A DNA stretch of 64,000 nucleotides. It comes from Reticulitermes speratus (lineage: Eukaryota > Arthropoda > Insecta > Blattodea > Rhinotermitidae). Positions 1 through 9,923 of this stretch are shown here, one piece after another. The position numbers were made by a program, and so were the translations under genes. The notes beneath the pieces were generated by a model, which was not told where the DNA came from, searched no databases, and was given only the letters and a program-made list of their open reading frames with translations. Numbering within the stretch: position 1 is the first letter of the stretch; the number at the start of each line of letters is the position of its first letter. The DNA is taken from contig JAJKFL010000012.1 in the NCBI GenBank assembly GCA_021186555.1, positions 7,239,394 through 7,303,393 on the forward strand. The letters run 5' to 3'.

Positions 1-894
1 CTCGGAGCAAGTCTACTCTATAACCCTGGACTCCGAGATGTGAAACCAGTAGCATGGCGGTTTTTTTTTCTATGGCGGCATCACAACGCTCGGTCGTGTG
101 TTAGTAATTGTATTAGAACACCCTATGGCATTTTCAGTGTTTTGAATGAAACAATGTGTTTGTAATTAAATGTAATGCAATTACAAAAGGGGGACACCTT
201 GTCTTGTAGAAGGAAATGTCAGGATTCAATTAGTCTGTTGTACATTGTTTTTTAACCTCGTCTCTCTTTTCATCGTATTAGAAAAGGGCGTAATTCTTCG
301 GTAATTATTTACTATCAAGATCTGAAACGTTCACGGAAGTGAAGATCCATATTGTGAACTTTAGCTCTGACACCACATAACAGCCCTGAAGATGCAGGAG
401 GTTTGCCAGAAACGTCGATAGCCATCTAAAAAATTACATTTTCCGTGTTTTAAAATTTTTACGTTTCGGCGTAGGTGTACCTAGCAGTTGCTGTCTTCAG
501 GACGACTGTAATGTGAATTAGGAATTATTCCCAGCACTTGAAAACATTGTCCCGTAGATCACTGTTGCAGTGAAATGCCCCGTGTGCTTTATTAGTAAAC
601 TGCCTACATCCATCGGGTGTAGCGTCATCGGCGGCCTCGTTTCGGCAAAGTGAAATGGCCGCTAATTAAGTTCATAGACCTGCGTTAATCGCAGGAGTTT
701 TGATTAGAGAAGAGAATTACTGTATTTATGCATATAACATAAGATACAGTCGCCTGTCAAATTAAAGTAAAAAGTCTCAAAATTTTGCCGAAGTGCGAAT
801 ATGTGAGATTTGAGGGTCTGACGTCAGTGATGATGAAAGTAACATTCTGTGATGTGACACCGTGTAGTGCGGTAGAATTTTTGAGTGGTTTTTA
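1..894. other. Unassigned leading region
   Basis: I see no gene or complete mobile element. A CCCTGAAGA string at about 384-392 followed by GAAACGTC at 411-418 resembles the ribozyme motif described elsewhere in the window, but its helices do not pair convincingly, so it is not called. Confidence 0.4.
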
Positions 895-1255
895 ATTAGT
901 CGCTTTCTTGTAAGTCCCAAAAAGTCATCTGTTCACGACCGTCTGTATGTCCACGTGTATCAGCGCGGTCCGCACTGGAGGATTTTCATGAAATCTTATG
1001 TTGGAAACTTGCACGAAAATCTGTCTACAAGATCCGAGTTTGTTTAAGATCGGACAACAATATCGTGCAGTTTGCAGGAAGACGTAAGTACGTTTATATT
1101 GTTGACAGCAGTACGAAATATTTTATAGCTCGACAACAGTGCAAAGGGAACCCATTGTTGCATTTTGACAGCAACACCAAACACTTTTATATTATTGACA
1201 GCTACATGTAGGTCAACAACAATACGAAGTGAAGGCGTTGTTGCGTTCCCATGGC
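895..1255 (+). repeat. Dispersed repeat (CTGTC-rich family), copy 1
   Basis: The stretch with CACTGGAGGATTTTC, TGAAATCT and a following AAATCTGTC string recurs at 24230-24520, and in reverse orientation at 40855-41015 and 4665-4775. The better copies begin near GCGCGTTCGC. I see no terminal inverted repeats and no coding remnant, so the class is unknown. The similarity was judged by eye and is moderate. Confidence 0.5.
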
Positions 1256-1479
1256 AGCATTAGTTACGCGAACGCTCTACAGCAGTGGTTCCCAAAGTGT
1301 GCTCCGCGACTCCCAAAGGATCCGTTACCAGTTCCCAGGGGATCCGTGGATATATTTCTGTAATGGCTACTTCGAAGTTTTCTTATTTTTTTAAATTAAA
1401 TAAATAATGTTTTGTTAAAAGTAATCGCGGAACTTCTTTAATTGGCCGTGTGTTTATTTCGTGTGACCGTTAGAATATA

Positions 1480-2100
1480 CAGTGTGTCCACAAAGTCCCT
1501 TCGAGGTTTTGAAAAATTGTGGCGCGCAAACAAATTGAGCTAGCCACATGCGGTTTGCGGCAGATTACAGTGAAACTCTGGAATTTTTTTTTGCCACATG
1601 CGGTTTGCGGCAGATTACAGTGAAACTCTGGAAGTTTTTTTTTGCCACATGCGGTTTGCGGCAGATTACAGTGAAACTCTGGAAAACCCGTATCAGGAAT
1701 GCGATCTCGGCTATTCCAGCGGTGTCCACAAAGTCCCTTCGGGGTTTTGAAAAATTGTGGCGCGCAAACAAATTGAGCTAGCCACATGCGGTTTGCGGCA
1801 GGTTACAGTGAAACTCTGGAAGTTTTTTTGCCGCCAACAAATGACTTGATGACCTGAAGACCCGTATCAGGAATGCGATCTCGGCTATTCCAGCGGACAT
1901 GCTCCACAGAACATGGCAAGAGCTCGAATATCGTCTGGACGTTCTCCGTGCTACCAAGGGAGCCCACATCGAGGTCTACTGAGGTCAGTAAAAAACTTCC
2001 AGAGTTTCACTGTAATCTGCCGCAAACTGCATGTGGCTAGCTCAATTTGTTTGCGCGCCACAATTTTTCAAAACCCCGAAGGGACATTGTGGACACACTG
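1480..2100 (+). mobile_element. MAR-2: rearranged mariner-type element
   Basis: The element starts CAGTGTGTCCACAAAGTCCC and ends with its inverse, with TA on both sides. The inverted arm at about 1994-2100 spans over 100 bp and matches the left terminus. The left side is remodelled. A roughly 50-bp segment starting GCCACATGCGG is repeated three times from 1543. Then a 37-bp piece of transposase sequence appears (1686-1722), then the terminal sequence again (from about 1724), then the transposase piece a second time (1860-1896). Confidence 0.8.
1845..1982 (+). pseudogene. Mariner-like transposase C-terminal remnant
   Basis: Translation gives 45 residues beginning LDDLKTRIRNAISAIP and ending with RATKGAHIEVY and a stop at 1980-1982. 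This is the characteristic C-terminal tail of insect mariner-like transposases. It contains the M-L-H-R-x-W motif also found in the MAR-1 remnant at 9175-9507. A TGA lies immediately upstream in frame (1842-1844), and nothing of the DNA-binding or catalytic domain remains. It is a non-functional relic inside MAR-2 that identifies the source of the element. Confidence 0.8.
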
Positions 2101-2348
2101 TATAATTAAGAAACTTCCTGAACCCACGAAGCGAGCGACAATCTGAGGTCAAATCATGTAATGCATTGTTACGTATGCTATTGGTTAGTAGTCATAGCTA
2201 TCTATAAAATCAGTTCTGATATATAAATATCTAATTTTGTATACCTGTCATCCGGACAGTTTATATTTACGTGAGCAAGGATGTGAGGATCCTTGGTTAT
2301 TTTTCGGAGCCAGAAGGGGTCCGCGACCAAACATTTTGGGAAATACTG

Positions 2349-2689
2349 CGCTACGGTGTTACCTGATACATACATAGCCTCTTTTGCTAGCTACTCCTTA
2401 TAAATGCCCATCTTCGGACTTTGTTTAATTAAAATCCGCCTCAGTGTTACTGTACCATCTATGCCTTGGTTTCTAAAGTGGGCTCTTTACTGTAACTGCG
2501 GTAGCAGCTTAGTAGTAACATGATGGCGATGATGATGATGATGATGATGCTTTATGGCAGTACTCTCTTTAAGCTTGTCTCATCTACCACCACAAACATC
2601 ACCATTAGCAGAATGTTTTCAGAAAGTGATGATCTAGGAAAGATGATTTGAAGGCACAAGTATGTCTGTGATGCCCATAACAACGAATA
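2349..2689. other. Unassigned; short GAT microsatellite
   Basis: The only structure I see is a GAT/ATG trinucleotide run at about 2521-2549. Confidence 0.4.
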
Positions 2690-2767
2690 CAGGACGTACA
2701 CAAAAGAATGGTGCGGTTTTAATAGTGAACACTATTAAAACCGCACCATTCTTTTGTGTATGCCCTG
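2690..2767. mobile_element. MAR-1 hairpin MITE, copy 1
   Basis: A near-perfect palindrome of 78 bp flanked by TA (2688-2689 and 2768-2769). Each arm carries ACACAAAAGAATGGTGCGG. The termini CAGG...CCTG match the 564-bp MAR-1 element at 9055-9618, so this is an extreme deletion derivative consisting of almost nothing but terminal inverted repeats. Confidence 0.85.
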
Positions 2768-2769
2768 TA

Positions 2770-3192
2770 TATTGTCTCGTGTGCCCTTGTTGCTGTGCCT
2801 GTCATGCGTGATGCCTGTGTTTGGGCATACAAAGCTAAGCACCGCCTACGTTCATTTATTGATTATTCTTATTTCATTCTTGGTGTTGCTAAGAGGCAGT
2901 ATCTGCCCATTGTTGAGGCAAAGGAACAGTGGATGTAGTCGTGTTGTTCCATCAATGCGTTGGGGTTTGATGGTTCTATTACAGTTTTCTAAATAGTTGA
3001 AGTAACGTTACGCAGAAACAAATTGCTGTTGGGTCAGGCCGTCACTCTACAGGGATAAGAAAACTGTGACCCGTGAGCCAAGGATGGGCACTCAAGTTAC
3101 ACACTGGTAGAGGAACCCGCGACGTCTTGATAAAACGCATTTCTGTATTGAACAATAGGAGCTGGGAGAGTTTAATCTGTGTGGAGATTACA
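2770..3192. other. Unassigned spacer between two MAR-1 hairpins
   Basis: It contains two overlapping 60-80 codon open frames (about 2754-2996) that begin inside the hairpin. They match nothing I recognise and I do not regard them as genes. Confidence 0.35.
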
Positions 3193-3270
3193 CAGGGAAT
3201 ACACAAAAGAATGGTGCGGTTTTAATAGTGAACACTATTAAAACCGCACCATTCTTTTGTGTATACCCTG
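3193..3270. mobile_element. MAR-1 hairpin MITE, copy 2
   Basis: The same palindrome as at 2690-2767, nearly identical, about 430 bp downstream in the same form. The right flank is TA (3271-3272). The left flank reads TACA before CAGGG, so the left TA is displaced or mutated. Confidence 0.85.
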
Positions 3271-3284
3271 TATTACTATGCGGG

Positions 3285-3490
3285 CGATTAATTCGGTGTT
3301 CGATTCATGGCGGGAGTAAGAGATTTTTTTTCTATGCAGATTCCAGAACTGCTCTGGGCCCAACCTTTCTCCTACTCAGTGTGTATCGGGGCTCTTTCAC
3401 CTCTGGTAAAACGACCGAGGCGTGAAGCTGACAACTCACGTTCATCAAGTGCCGAGATTAAGGTTGTGTGAAGCTGTATCTCCACTCGTC
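3285..3490 (+). mobile_element. Degenerate SINE-D-related element
   Basis: It contains GGTGTTCGATTC as a B-box relic, then CTGGGCCC, GGTAAAACGACCGAGGCGTG and AGTGCCGAGATTAAGG in the order seen in SINE-D bodies. It is strongly diverged, and no target duplication was found. Confidence 0.5.
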
Positions 3491-3713
3491 CCTTCTTCCC
3501 TTAATTAAACACAGGAATATCTTTATAGTTTTACCTATTTTCTGTCTGTATTGTTAATGTTGTTTGAGTTTCGTCACGTGCCGGGCTGAATTTAATGCCG
3601 ACCGCTCCAGAGTAGTCGGTTGTGTTAAATTATAATGCTATTGCGAGTGAAATAAATCTGCTTTCTCTTGTCAAGTTTACGGGAATAAATGATTAGGAGT
3701 ATTGTTCAAAGTG

Positions 3714-3969
3714 GCCGATCCCTGTGGCAGCGCGGTCTCAGGCGTGGGTCTGCGACTGCTCGCTTGCTGGGATTGCGGGTTCGAACCCCGTCGTGGGCAT
3801 GGATGTCTGTCTCTTGTGAGTGTTGTGTGTTGTCAGGTAGAGGTCTCTACGTCGGGCTGATCACTCGTCGAGAGGAGTCCTACCGAGTGTGGTGTTTCTG
3901 AGTGTGATCTTAAAGCCTCGATAATGAGGAGACCCTGGCCCACTAGGGGCTGTTGCGACATGGAAAAAA
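3714..3969 (+). mobile_element. SINE-B copy (full length)
   Basis: The head is tRNA-Leu-like (GCGGTCTCAGGCGTGGGTC, B box GGTTCGAACCC). It is followed by the family body with GTTGTGTGTTGTCAGGTAG and TGATCACTCGTC, and ends in a short A run. The insertion is diverged and I could not define a target duplication. Confidence 0.85.
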
Positions 3970-4078
3970 TGTATAGTAACATTTTTATTAACACTTTTGA
4001 TTACTTCAGTTGGACTCCACAAGTAGCCTCGTCCTGTCATTCTCTCAAGATAAGAGCTGTTAAGAAACTGTGAGAAAT

Positions 4079-4592
4079 ACTTCATATACAGTATACTTCA
4101 TATGCAGTATACTTCATATACAGTATACTTCATATATATTATACTTCATATACAGTATATTTAATATACAGTATACTTCATATACAGTACATTTCATATA
4201 CAGTATACTTCATATACAGCATACTTCATATGCATTATATTTCATATACAATATACTTCATATACAGTATACTTCATACACAGTATACTTCACATACAGT
4301 ATATTTCATATACAGTATACTTCGTATACAATATATTTCATATACAGTATACTTCGTATACAATATACTTCATATACAGCATACTTCATATACAGTATAT
4401 TTTATATAAAGTATATTTCGTATACAGTATACTTCATATACATTATACTTCATATACAGTATATTTAATATACAGTATACTTCATATACAGTACATTTCA
4501 TATACAGTATACTTCATACACAGTATACTTCATATACAGTATACTTCATACACAGTATACTTCATATACAGTATACTTCGTACGCTGTATAC
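4079..4592. repeat. 16-bp AT-rich minisatellite (TTCATATACAGTATAC)n
   Basis: About 32 imperfect head-to-tail copies of a 16-bp unit, with scattered single-base variants (CATACACAG, CATATGCAG, CGTATACA). A 132-codon open frame across it is a consequence of the repeat and is not a gene. Confidence 0.95.
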
Positions 4593-4659
4593 AGAATATA
4601 TATTATTTTACTTTATTTCCATATTTTTCCTGTGTAACTCTTTGACATTTACTTAGAAG

Positions 4660-4775
4660 TGTCATGTTGTGCTCTATTCAAATTCGTCCAGTGGGAATCG
4701 CCCTGATACATGCGGACAGACGGACAGACGTGACGTGACGTGACGTGACGTGTCTAAAAGTCGATTTTCGCAGAA
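4660..4775 (-). repeat. Dispersed repeat (CTGTC-rich family) fragment with ACGTG pentamers
   Basis: AAATTCGTCCAGTGGGAATCG followed by GGACAGACGGACAGACG is the reverse of the family seen at 895-1255. An ACGTG pentanucleotide is repeated about five times at 4728-4752. Confidence 0.5.
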
Positions 4776-5638
4776 ACTGTGCAACGGCATTTAAAGTATG
4801 TGATATCCTTATTTTATGTGGAGCAACTGAGAAAATCTAGGCTTATGTAACCGGATGTGGCAGATGTGTATGGTGTTGTGGCGACACCCACGCGACAAAC
4901 CTGAACTCCGACCTTTGTTGTTACTGTAGAAACCAACCTGTGGCACACCTTTATCTTGTACGGGCACGGTCGCCATGTTGAGGAATGCTGGACAAACCGG
5001 TAACATTACTGCGCACGGTAGAGCTTTGTGGATGCGTGTTCCGAAATTTATGTGACGTCACAACGGATTACGGTAGTTGCTCTGTAGATAGTGTCCGCTG
5101 GGATGCGAGTTGTGTCGTCCGGTAGAAATATACTGGTTCTACCTTCTTGTGTGAGACCAAATATATAGATAGAGTAGAGAGGGACAGAGTGGGATAATGA
5201 ATGAACAGATGTAGCCGCTGAAAATAAAATCTCTACACCTGCTGGGAATAGAACCTGATTCTTCGGATTGTCGAACTCATATCCTAGGCAATGTTCTGTT
5301 TTAAATTCACATTATTCTTCGCCCAGTTTCTCGTCTGCGAGTTCTTTGCTGAAAAACAGGGGCGCACCCAAGGGGGGAGCGCTGCCGGCCTGCAGCCCCA
5401 CTAAAACCCCCAAAACCGAAATTTAAAAGAACACAGATTTTGTAGAAATTTTGATATCATGGGTTTGACGTGATTTACCTTCGTCCGAAATCAGCCACTG
5501 AAATTGGCTGATGACTAGTACATTAGAATTTTGAAAAATAAATTAATAAAATTAAAAAACAACAAGATACGACACTGTGTTTAATTCAAGGAACTTGTAT
5601 TATATTTAATATTGTATTCACCGTGCATCTTGTATAAA
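4776..5638. other. Unassigned region
   Basis: I see no recognisable gene or element. A G-run with GGGGGGAGCGCTGCCGG lies near 5373-5390. Confidence 0.35.
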
Positions 5639-5967
5639 TTAAAATTGAAATTAAAACCAACTTGATGCACCTTCACTATTAAAAATTTTAATAGTAGATT
5701 AATTAACTCTTAATTAACCCGACATGTTTCGGTAAGGTACCTTAACGTACATTTAATGATTTGTGAAAACTTTATATGCGACGAGACTTTGTGGGATCAT
5801 GTCTTGTGTATGTTTTATATATGGTCTACGAAACTAAATGTAGTAAAACCCCTGAAGATGGTCAGGTACCTGACCGAAACATGTCGGGTTAATTAAGAGT
5901 TAATTAATCTACTATTAAAATTTTTAATAGTGAAGGTGCATCAAGTTGGTTTTAATTTCAATTTTAA
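5639..5967. mobile_element. Foldback element FB-1 with ribozyme candidate
   Basis: Arms of about 100 bp (5639-5741 and 5864-5967) are inverted copies. Both contain AACCAACTTGATGCACCTTC and the TTAATTAACCCGACATG string, or their complements. The centre is unique. The right arm carries a complete hammerhead-like motif; the left arm has only the GAAAC/stem III side. Confidence 0.8.
5847..5890 (+). ncRNA. Hammerhead ribozyme candidate HHR-1
   Basis: Order: AACCC (stem I, 5847-5851), core CTGAAGA (5852-5858), unpaired T, perfectly palindromic stem II GGTCAGGTACCTGACC (5860-5875), GAA, stem III AC-AT-GT, then C at 5885, and GGGTT (5886-5890) pairing with AACCC. Type I hammerheads need CUGANGA, GAAA and a UH cleavage site; here the site is the canonical GUC, with predicted cleavage after 5885. 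The extra T between core A and stem II departs from the usual consensus. Activity is untested. Confidence 0.6.
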
Positions 5968-6027
5968 CATGTATTATATTCGTATGTATATAAATGTAGT
6001 TGTATACAGAGGAATGTCCTACATGCA

Positions 6028-6291
6028 ATAAAAAGAAGAAAGGCTAACTGGATTGGTCACATCTTGCGTAGAAACTGCCTTGTGAAACACGTGATTGAAG
6101 GAAAGTTAGAGGGAAGGATAGAAATGACGGGACGACGAGGGAGAAGACGTAAGCAGCTACTGGATGACCTTAAGGAAAAGAAGAGATACTGTAAATTGAA
6201 AGAGGAAGCACTAGATCGCACCCTGTGGAGAACTCGCTTTGGAAGAGGCTACGGACCTGTCGTAAGACAGACTGCAGAATGAATGAACAGT
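6028..6291 (+). pseudogene. NLTR-1 reverse-transcriptase C-terminus, 5'-truncated
   Basis: Reading from 6028 gives IKRRKANWIGHILRRN, then HVIEGKLEGRIEMTGRR, and ends RGYGPVVRQTAE with a stop at 6280-6282. This is the extreme C-terminal tail of an endonuclease/reverse-transcriptase polyprotein of a non-LTR retrotransposon. All catalytic domains are missing because of 5' truncation. The sequence after the stop is AATGAATGAA, the tetranucleotide-like tail seen in other copies. It lies directly downstream of FB-1. Confidence 0.85.
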
Positions 6292-6583
6292 GTTATGTTG
6301 TACTTACAACATGATTTTTATAACATAATTTTTAAAATCAAACATAAATTATATATAGCCTCAGGGTTAGCCACCCCCCCCCCCCTCCCCAGTGAAAATT
6401 TCTGGGTGTTCACCTGCTGAGAGAAATGTATAGGGGCGGTAACGACATATTAAACCTTTCAGGCTGGTGGAAAGGGGAATGAAAACACTGTAAGCTTCCA
6501 AAGCTAGACAGAAAGTTCAAATGAATATAGAGGGTTTCATCCCTAAACCTCACCAACTGTAAATTGTGACGTATTCCGTTTAA

Positions 6584-7030
6584 CTCTCTGACGTATAAAT
6601 AATACGTAAAATTTCAGTTTTTACCTCACAGTGAACACACTATGCCTCCATTGTAAAGACGAACTGGTTAATACTGTTCCGGGAAATAACCGACGTTTAG
6701 ACAGGTAGAAATTTACCGACCTATCGGGGGGGATACTGCTATTTCACATCTTCAGTAGTCTGTCTTTAGATGTGACGAAGAGTAGTCTGATAGAAATGTG
6801 CTGACGTTTCGAAAGAAGCTTCTGCCTCCGTTTTCGTCTACAGATGGCGTTACGTCTCACAAGACTGTAATCATTCAATGGAACCCATGATCTCGAAATA
6901 ATAGCTGTTAGTTCTTGAATTTTTTTTTTATGAAATTCGTAAATAAAATTTGTGGGCAAAATGCAGAAATTTTCGAATGGTAAAGCATAGTGGTACATGA
7001 ACGTATTACAATGCTCTAATGGGCCAGTTG
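6584..7030 (+). mobile_element. TTAA-MITE, degenerate copy
   Basis: It follows TTAA at 6580-6583. It shows the family landmarks CAGTGAACACACTATGCCTCC, GGTTAATACTGTTCCGG and, near the far end, TGGTACATGAACG. It is much diverged from the copy at 14373, and the 3' boundary is approximate. Confidence 0.5.
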
Positions 7031-7048
7031 GAGTAACATAATTATTGT

Positions 7049-7320
7049 GGTTAGTCACCGGCCTCCCACCGCGGAGGCCCGGGTTCGATCCCGGGTTAGT
7101 CTATGTGGGATTTGTGATGGACAAAGTGGCACTGGGACAGGTTTTTCCCCGAGTACTTCGGTTTTCCCCTGTCAGTTTTATTCCACCGGTGCTCCATTAC
7201 TTGGAAAAATAAAAAAAAATTGATCATATTTATCTTCATCTTCATCACAAGTGTTGCACAATAAACCTTAAGGCTGAGGTGCGTCCGTACCTTCTGCTTC
7301 GGAGCCCTTCTTACAAAAAA
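7049..7320 (+). mobile_element. SINE-A copy, 5'-truncated, with TSD
   Basis: Homology starts within the head at GGTTAGTCACCGGCC, so the A box is lost. The B box GGTTCGATCCC and the full tail remain, ending in a run of A. AATTATTGT flanks it perfectly (7040-7048 and 7321-7329), so the truncation happened during insertion. Confidence 0.9.
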
Positions 7321-7329
7321 AATTATTGT

Positions 7330-7806
7330 CGTTTCTAGGAATGCTGTAGCGATTTATCCACAATTTTTACCCTCTTGTAATAATCACAAGACCTTGTTCA
7401 TTCACTAGAAATACTACACAGATTCTGTACCAAGTTTGGTAAAGATCCAGTAAGCTACATAATGGTGGTGAAGTACGTAATATACACGCCAGATGTGCGT
7501 AATTTCAATTTACGCAATTTTAAGAAAAGTAGAGTGAGTTCGAATAACATTTTTGAAACGTACGTCGAATTTTCCATTGCGGGAATGAAAGAGCAACGAA
7601 ACGAAGGTGGCGGAGAGTACTGCTGGGCGATAACATAGGCTGCGGGGCAGTCATGGTGCAGCCGATCAGGTTCCAGTGTGTTGGGAGTTTGGATTTCAAC
7701 TGGTATCCCTTGTGTGTGCTTACACATTTGACTGTACGTATACTCAATTCTGAATCGCACAAAATTTCGACTTACGACAAACCTTCCGGGACGTAACTAT
7801 AGCGTA
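7330..7806. other. Unassigned region
   Basis: Two 80-101 codon open frames on the minus strand overlap here in different frames. Neither has a recognisable domain, and I do not call a gene. Confidence 0.3.
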
Positions 7807-7817
7807 AGTCGAAAAAT

Positions 7818-8227
7818 GGTCGCCCTCTGTGGACAAATGGTTAGCGTGCTCGCCACTGGACCTACGGTTCGCGGGTTCGATCCCGACCGAGGTCGATGGA
7901 TTTTTAAGGGCGATAAAAATCCGGAGCACCACTTCCTTCGGAGGGGAAGTAAAGCCGTCGGTCCCATGTCGTAGATTTACGGCATGTAAAAGAACCTTAC
8001 GGGCATGAATAGAGATGTTTCGTAAGCAAAATGCAGCGGCCATTTCTCACCCAAGTCTCCTGATTGACTGCTAGATGGCTCTGGCAGTCACATCAGGATT
8101 GAGTAGAACTTGTGCGGTCAGTGGGCTGGTCACTCACTACATTAACGCACATGACCATAGAAACCTCCGAAAGGAGGCCCCTATGCTCCGCGTTGGAGCG
8201 ACAGGGACAAACAAACAACAACAACAG
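7818..8227 (+). mobile_element. SINE-C copy with TSD
   Basis: The head contains GGTTAGCGTGCTCGCC and B box GGTTCGATCCC. The body includes GGAAGTAAAGCCGTCGG, CATGTCGTAGATTTACGG and GATGGCTCTGGC. It ends in a CAACAA-rich tail. The flanks AGTCGAAAAAT (7807-7817) and AGTCGGAAAAT (8228-8238) form an 11-bp duplication with one mismatch. Confidence 0.88.
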
Positions 8228-8238
8228 AGTCGGAAAAT

Positions 8239-8798
8239 ATCTGTAATATACACTCTCAGTCATTCCCCCCCCCCCCCCCAATGAAGTGTGCTCATTTTAG
8301 AATATGTCTAAAGTTTTTTGTATGCAATTGTTCTTTAGAAGTTATCGGATTTTCACTTGTGTCTATGCGGTTGGTAAAGACCTCCGGAGACACCGTGACA
8401 TCGTTTGTGTTCGGTTGTACGTCTTGCTTTCTCTATTCCTGTTATAGGAATTTCATTGAATATTAAGTGAATCGTATGGCGTTTGTCAGAGAATAAAAGA
8501 AACAGCTTTTAAGAATATTCTCTTTTGTTCAAATGTCATTTGTCAAGATTTTGTTCGTGAAGGGAGTGAGTCATTTAGCTTTGGGTGTTGCTGGGTTTGG
8601 AATCGGAATTTCATTAGACGGATTAATGTTGAGGGCCTTCTAAAGGTTACCCACTTATTCTGCTATTGAAGTCCCCATATGGTAGCGATCCTTTCTCCCA
8701 GGCTGCTTGTATACTCCAGTATTGACATTACAGTACAATGTGAATGCGTTTAAGTCACTGCAGCAATGCTGGGTACAGTTGGTATATTTGAGAACTAA
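8239..8798. other. Unassigned region with C homopolymer
   Basis: A run of C lies at about 8265-8279. I see no gene and no recognisable element. Confidence 0.35.
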
Positions 8799-8966
8799 TT
8801 GGTTTCTGGACTTTGTCCATCGTCCGGAAATCTAAAATCACAACGTTTCGCAAGCTGGATCTGCCTCCGTCCTCAGGTGAGGACGGAGGCAGATCCAGCT
8901 TTCGAAACGTCGTGTTATCTAGTTATTTGAGATTTCCGGACGATGGACAAAGTCCAGAAACCAATT
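8799..8966. mobile_element. Foldback element FB-2 (long hairpin)
   Basis: Two arms of about 75-85 bp meet with almost no spacer at 8876-8878. Left-arm features (TGGACTTTGTCCATCGTCC, CTGGATCTGCCTCCGTCC) recur inverted on the right. The right arm has GTGAGGA ... CGAAACGTC, an incomplete version of the hammerhead-like core. The motif appears to have been cut by the inversion junction. Confidence 0.85.
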
Positions 8967-9054
8967 ACTTCTCAATGTTACGTACCGTCGTCAGAACATT
9001 TTAGAATTTACAGTTGGTATTTGTATTAATATTTTAGGAGAAACCAAGCATATA

Positions 9055-9618
9055 CAGGGCATACACAAAAGAATGGTGCGGTTTCAAAAGGGAATAAAAA
9101 ATTTATGTCTCACCTTACACGGGCACAACTTACACCGTCAGCGGCGGCAACTGTCCAAGTTTCTTATTTGGTAATTACAATCCTTCAATGTATGCACCCT
9201 GGGTCACACGACACACATCCACACGGTAATCAAACTCATCCCAGACCCGGTGTAGCATGTCCGCTGTAATGGCCTGCAGTGCATGCGTTATCTGATCACG
9301 AATTTCATGGATGGACGTGGGCAATGGTGGTACATAAACGCTGTCTTTAACGAACCCCCAAAGAAAGAAATCACGCTGCACTGTAATCACAGATCTGGAC
9401 ACCTCAAAACGGAGCACACAGAAAGCCTTCTCCTGCTGCAACGCCATCTTTGAAACTGGCCCCGCGGCCACCCAGTAAGCATTAGAAGCGAACTGCTGGT
9501 AGCGCATGAGAAACTTGGACAGTTGCCGCCGCTGACGGTGTATGTTGTGCCGGTGTAATGTGAGACATACATTTTTTATTCACTTTTGAAACTGCACCAT
9601 TCGTTTGTGTATGCCCTG
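9055..9618 (-). mobile_element. MAR-1: mariner-type deletion derivative, 564 bp
   Basis: CAGGGCATACACAAA...GTATGCCCTG with TA at 9053-9054 and 9619-9620. The terminal inverted repeats are about 110 bp (9055-9165 and 9507-9618), including GCGGCGGCAACTGTCCAAG and its inverse. The interior encodes fused ends of a transposase on the minus strand. It is the longest member of the family whose hairpin-only derivatives lie at 2690, 3193, 10306 and 62426. Confidence 0.92.
9175..9507 (-). pseudogene. Core-deleted mariner-like transposase
   Basis: The 110-codon frame has two recognisable parts. Residues 21-45 (MALQQEKAFCVLRFEVSRSV and following) match the N-terminal helix-turn-helix type segment of insect mariner-like transposases (the type grouped as DUF4817). 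Residues 47-110 (FFLWGFVKDSVYVPPLP, then MLHRVWDEFDYRVDVCR) match the C-terminal end. The catalytic DDE/D core that should separate them is absent, and the join near 9370 keeps the frame open. The likely native start is Met21 (9445-9447), since residues 1-20 come from the inverted repeat. The product could bind DNA but not catalyse transposition; whether it is expressed is unknown. Confidence 0.85.
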
Positions 9619-9666
9619 TATTCAACGCATGCGATATTTTCCAACCTGTAGTTGCGTTCCACATAG

Positions 9667-9923
9667 TTTTTTTTTTACAATGGCGCAACAGCCGCTAGTG
9701 GGCCAGGGCCTCCTCATTATCGAGGCTTCACGATCACACACTTTAGACACACCACACTCGGTAGGACTCCTCTGGACGAGTGACCAGCCCGTCGCACAGA
9801 CCTCTACCTGACAACACACAACACTCACAACAGACAGACATCCGTGCACCCTGTGGGATTCGAACCCGCAATCCCAGTAAGCGAGCGGCCGCAGACCCAC
9901 GCCTTAGAGCTCACGGCCACCTT
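9667..9923 (-). mobile_element. SINE-B copy
   Basis: A poly-T (the 3' A tail of the minus-strand element) leads into the tail, body and tRNA-Leu-like head, which reads on the minus strand from about 9923. The B box is intact (GATTCGAACCC on plus). It starts about 50 bp outside the MAR-1 right end. Confidence 0.85.

Larger units (their letters stand above)
1283..2348. mobile_element. hAT-like non-autonomous element containing MAR-2
   Basis: The left end CAGTGGTTCCCAAAGTG is mirrored by the right end TTTTGGGAAATACTG. The flanking 8-mers CTCTACAG (1275-1282) and CGCTACGG (2349-2356) agree at six of eight positions, as expected for an old hAT 8-bp target duplication. No hAT transposase is visible. 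The centre is occupied by a later mariner-type insertion at 1480-2100. Confidence 0.65.

Noticed and set aside
384-420. Ribozyme motif CCCTGAAGA...GAAACGTC
   Set aside because: Core-like strings are present, but stem I does not pair and stem II is only a possible 3 bp.
4070-4468. 132-codon Tyr/Ile/Ser-rich ORF
   Set aside because: It is the translation of a 16-bp AT-rich minisatellite.
8799-8966. Rho-independent terminator or regulatory hairpin
   Set aside because: The 75-85-bp arms and dispersed relatives mark it as a foldback element; the context is not bacterial.
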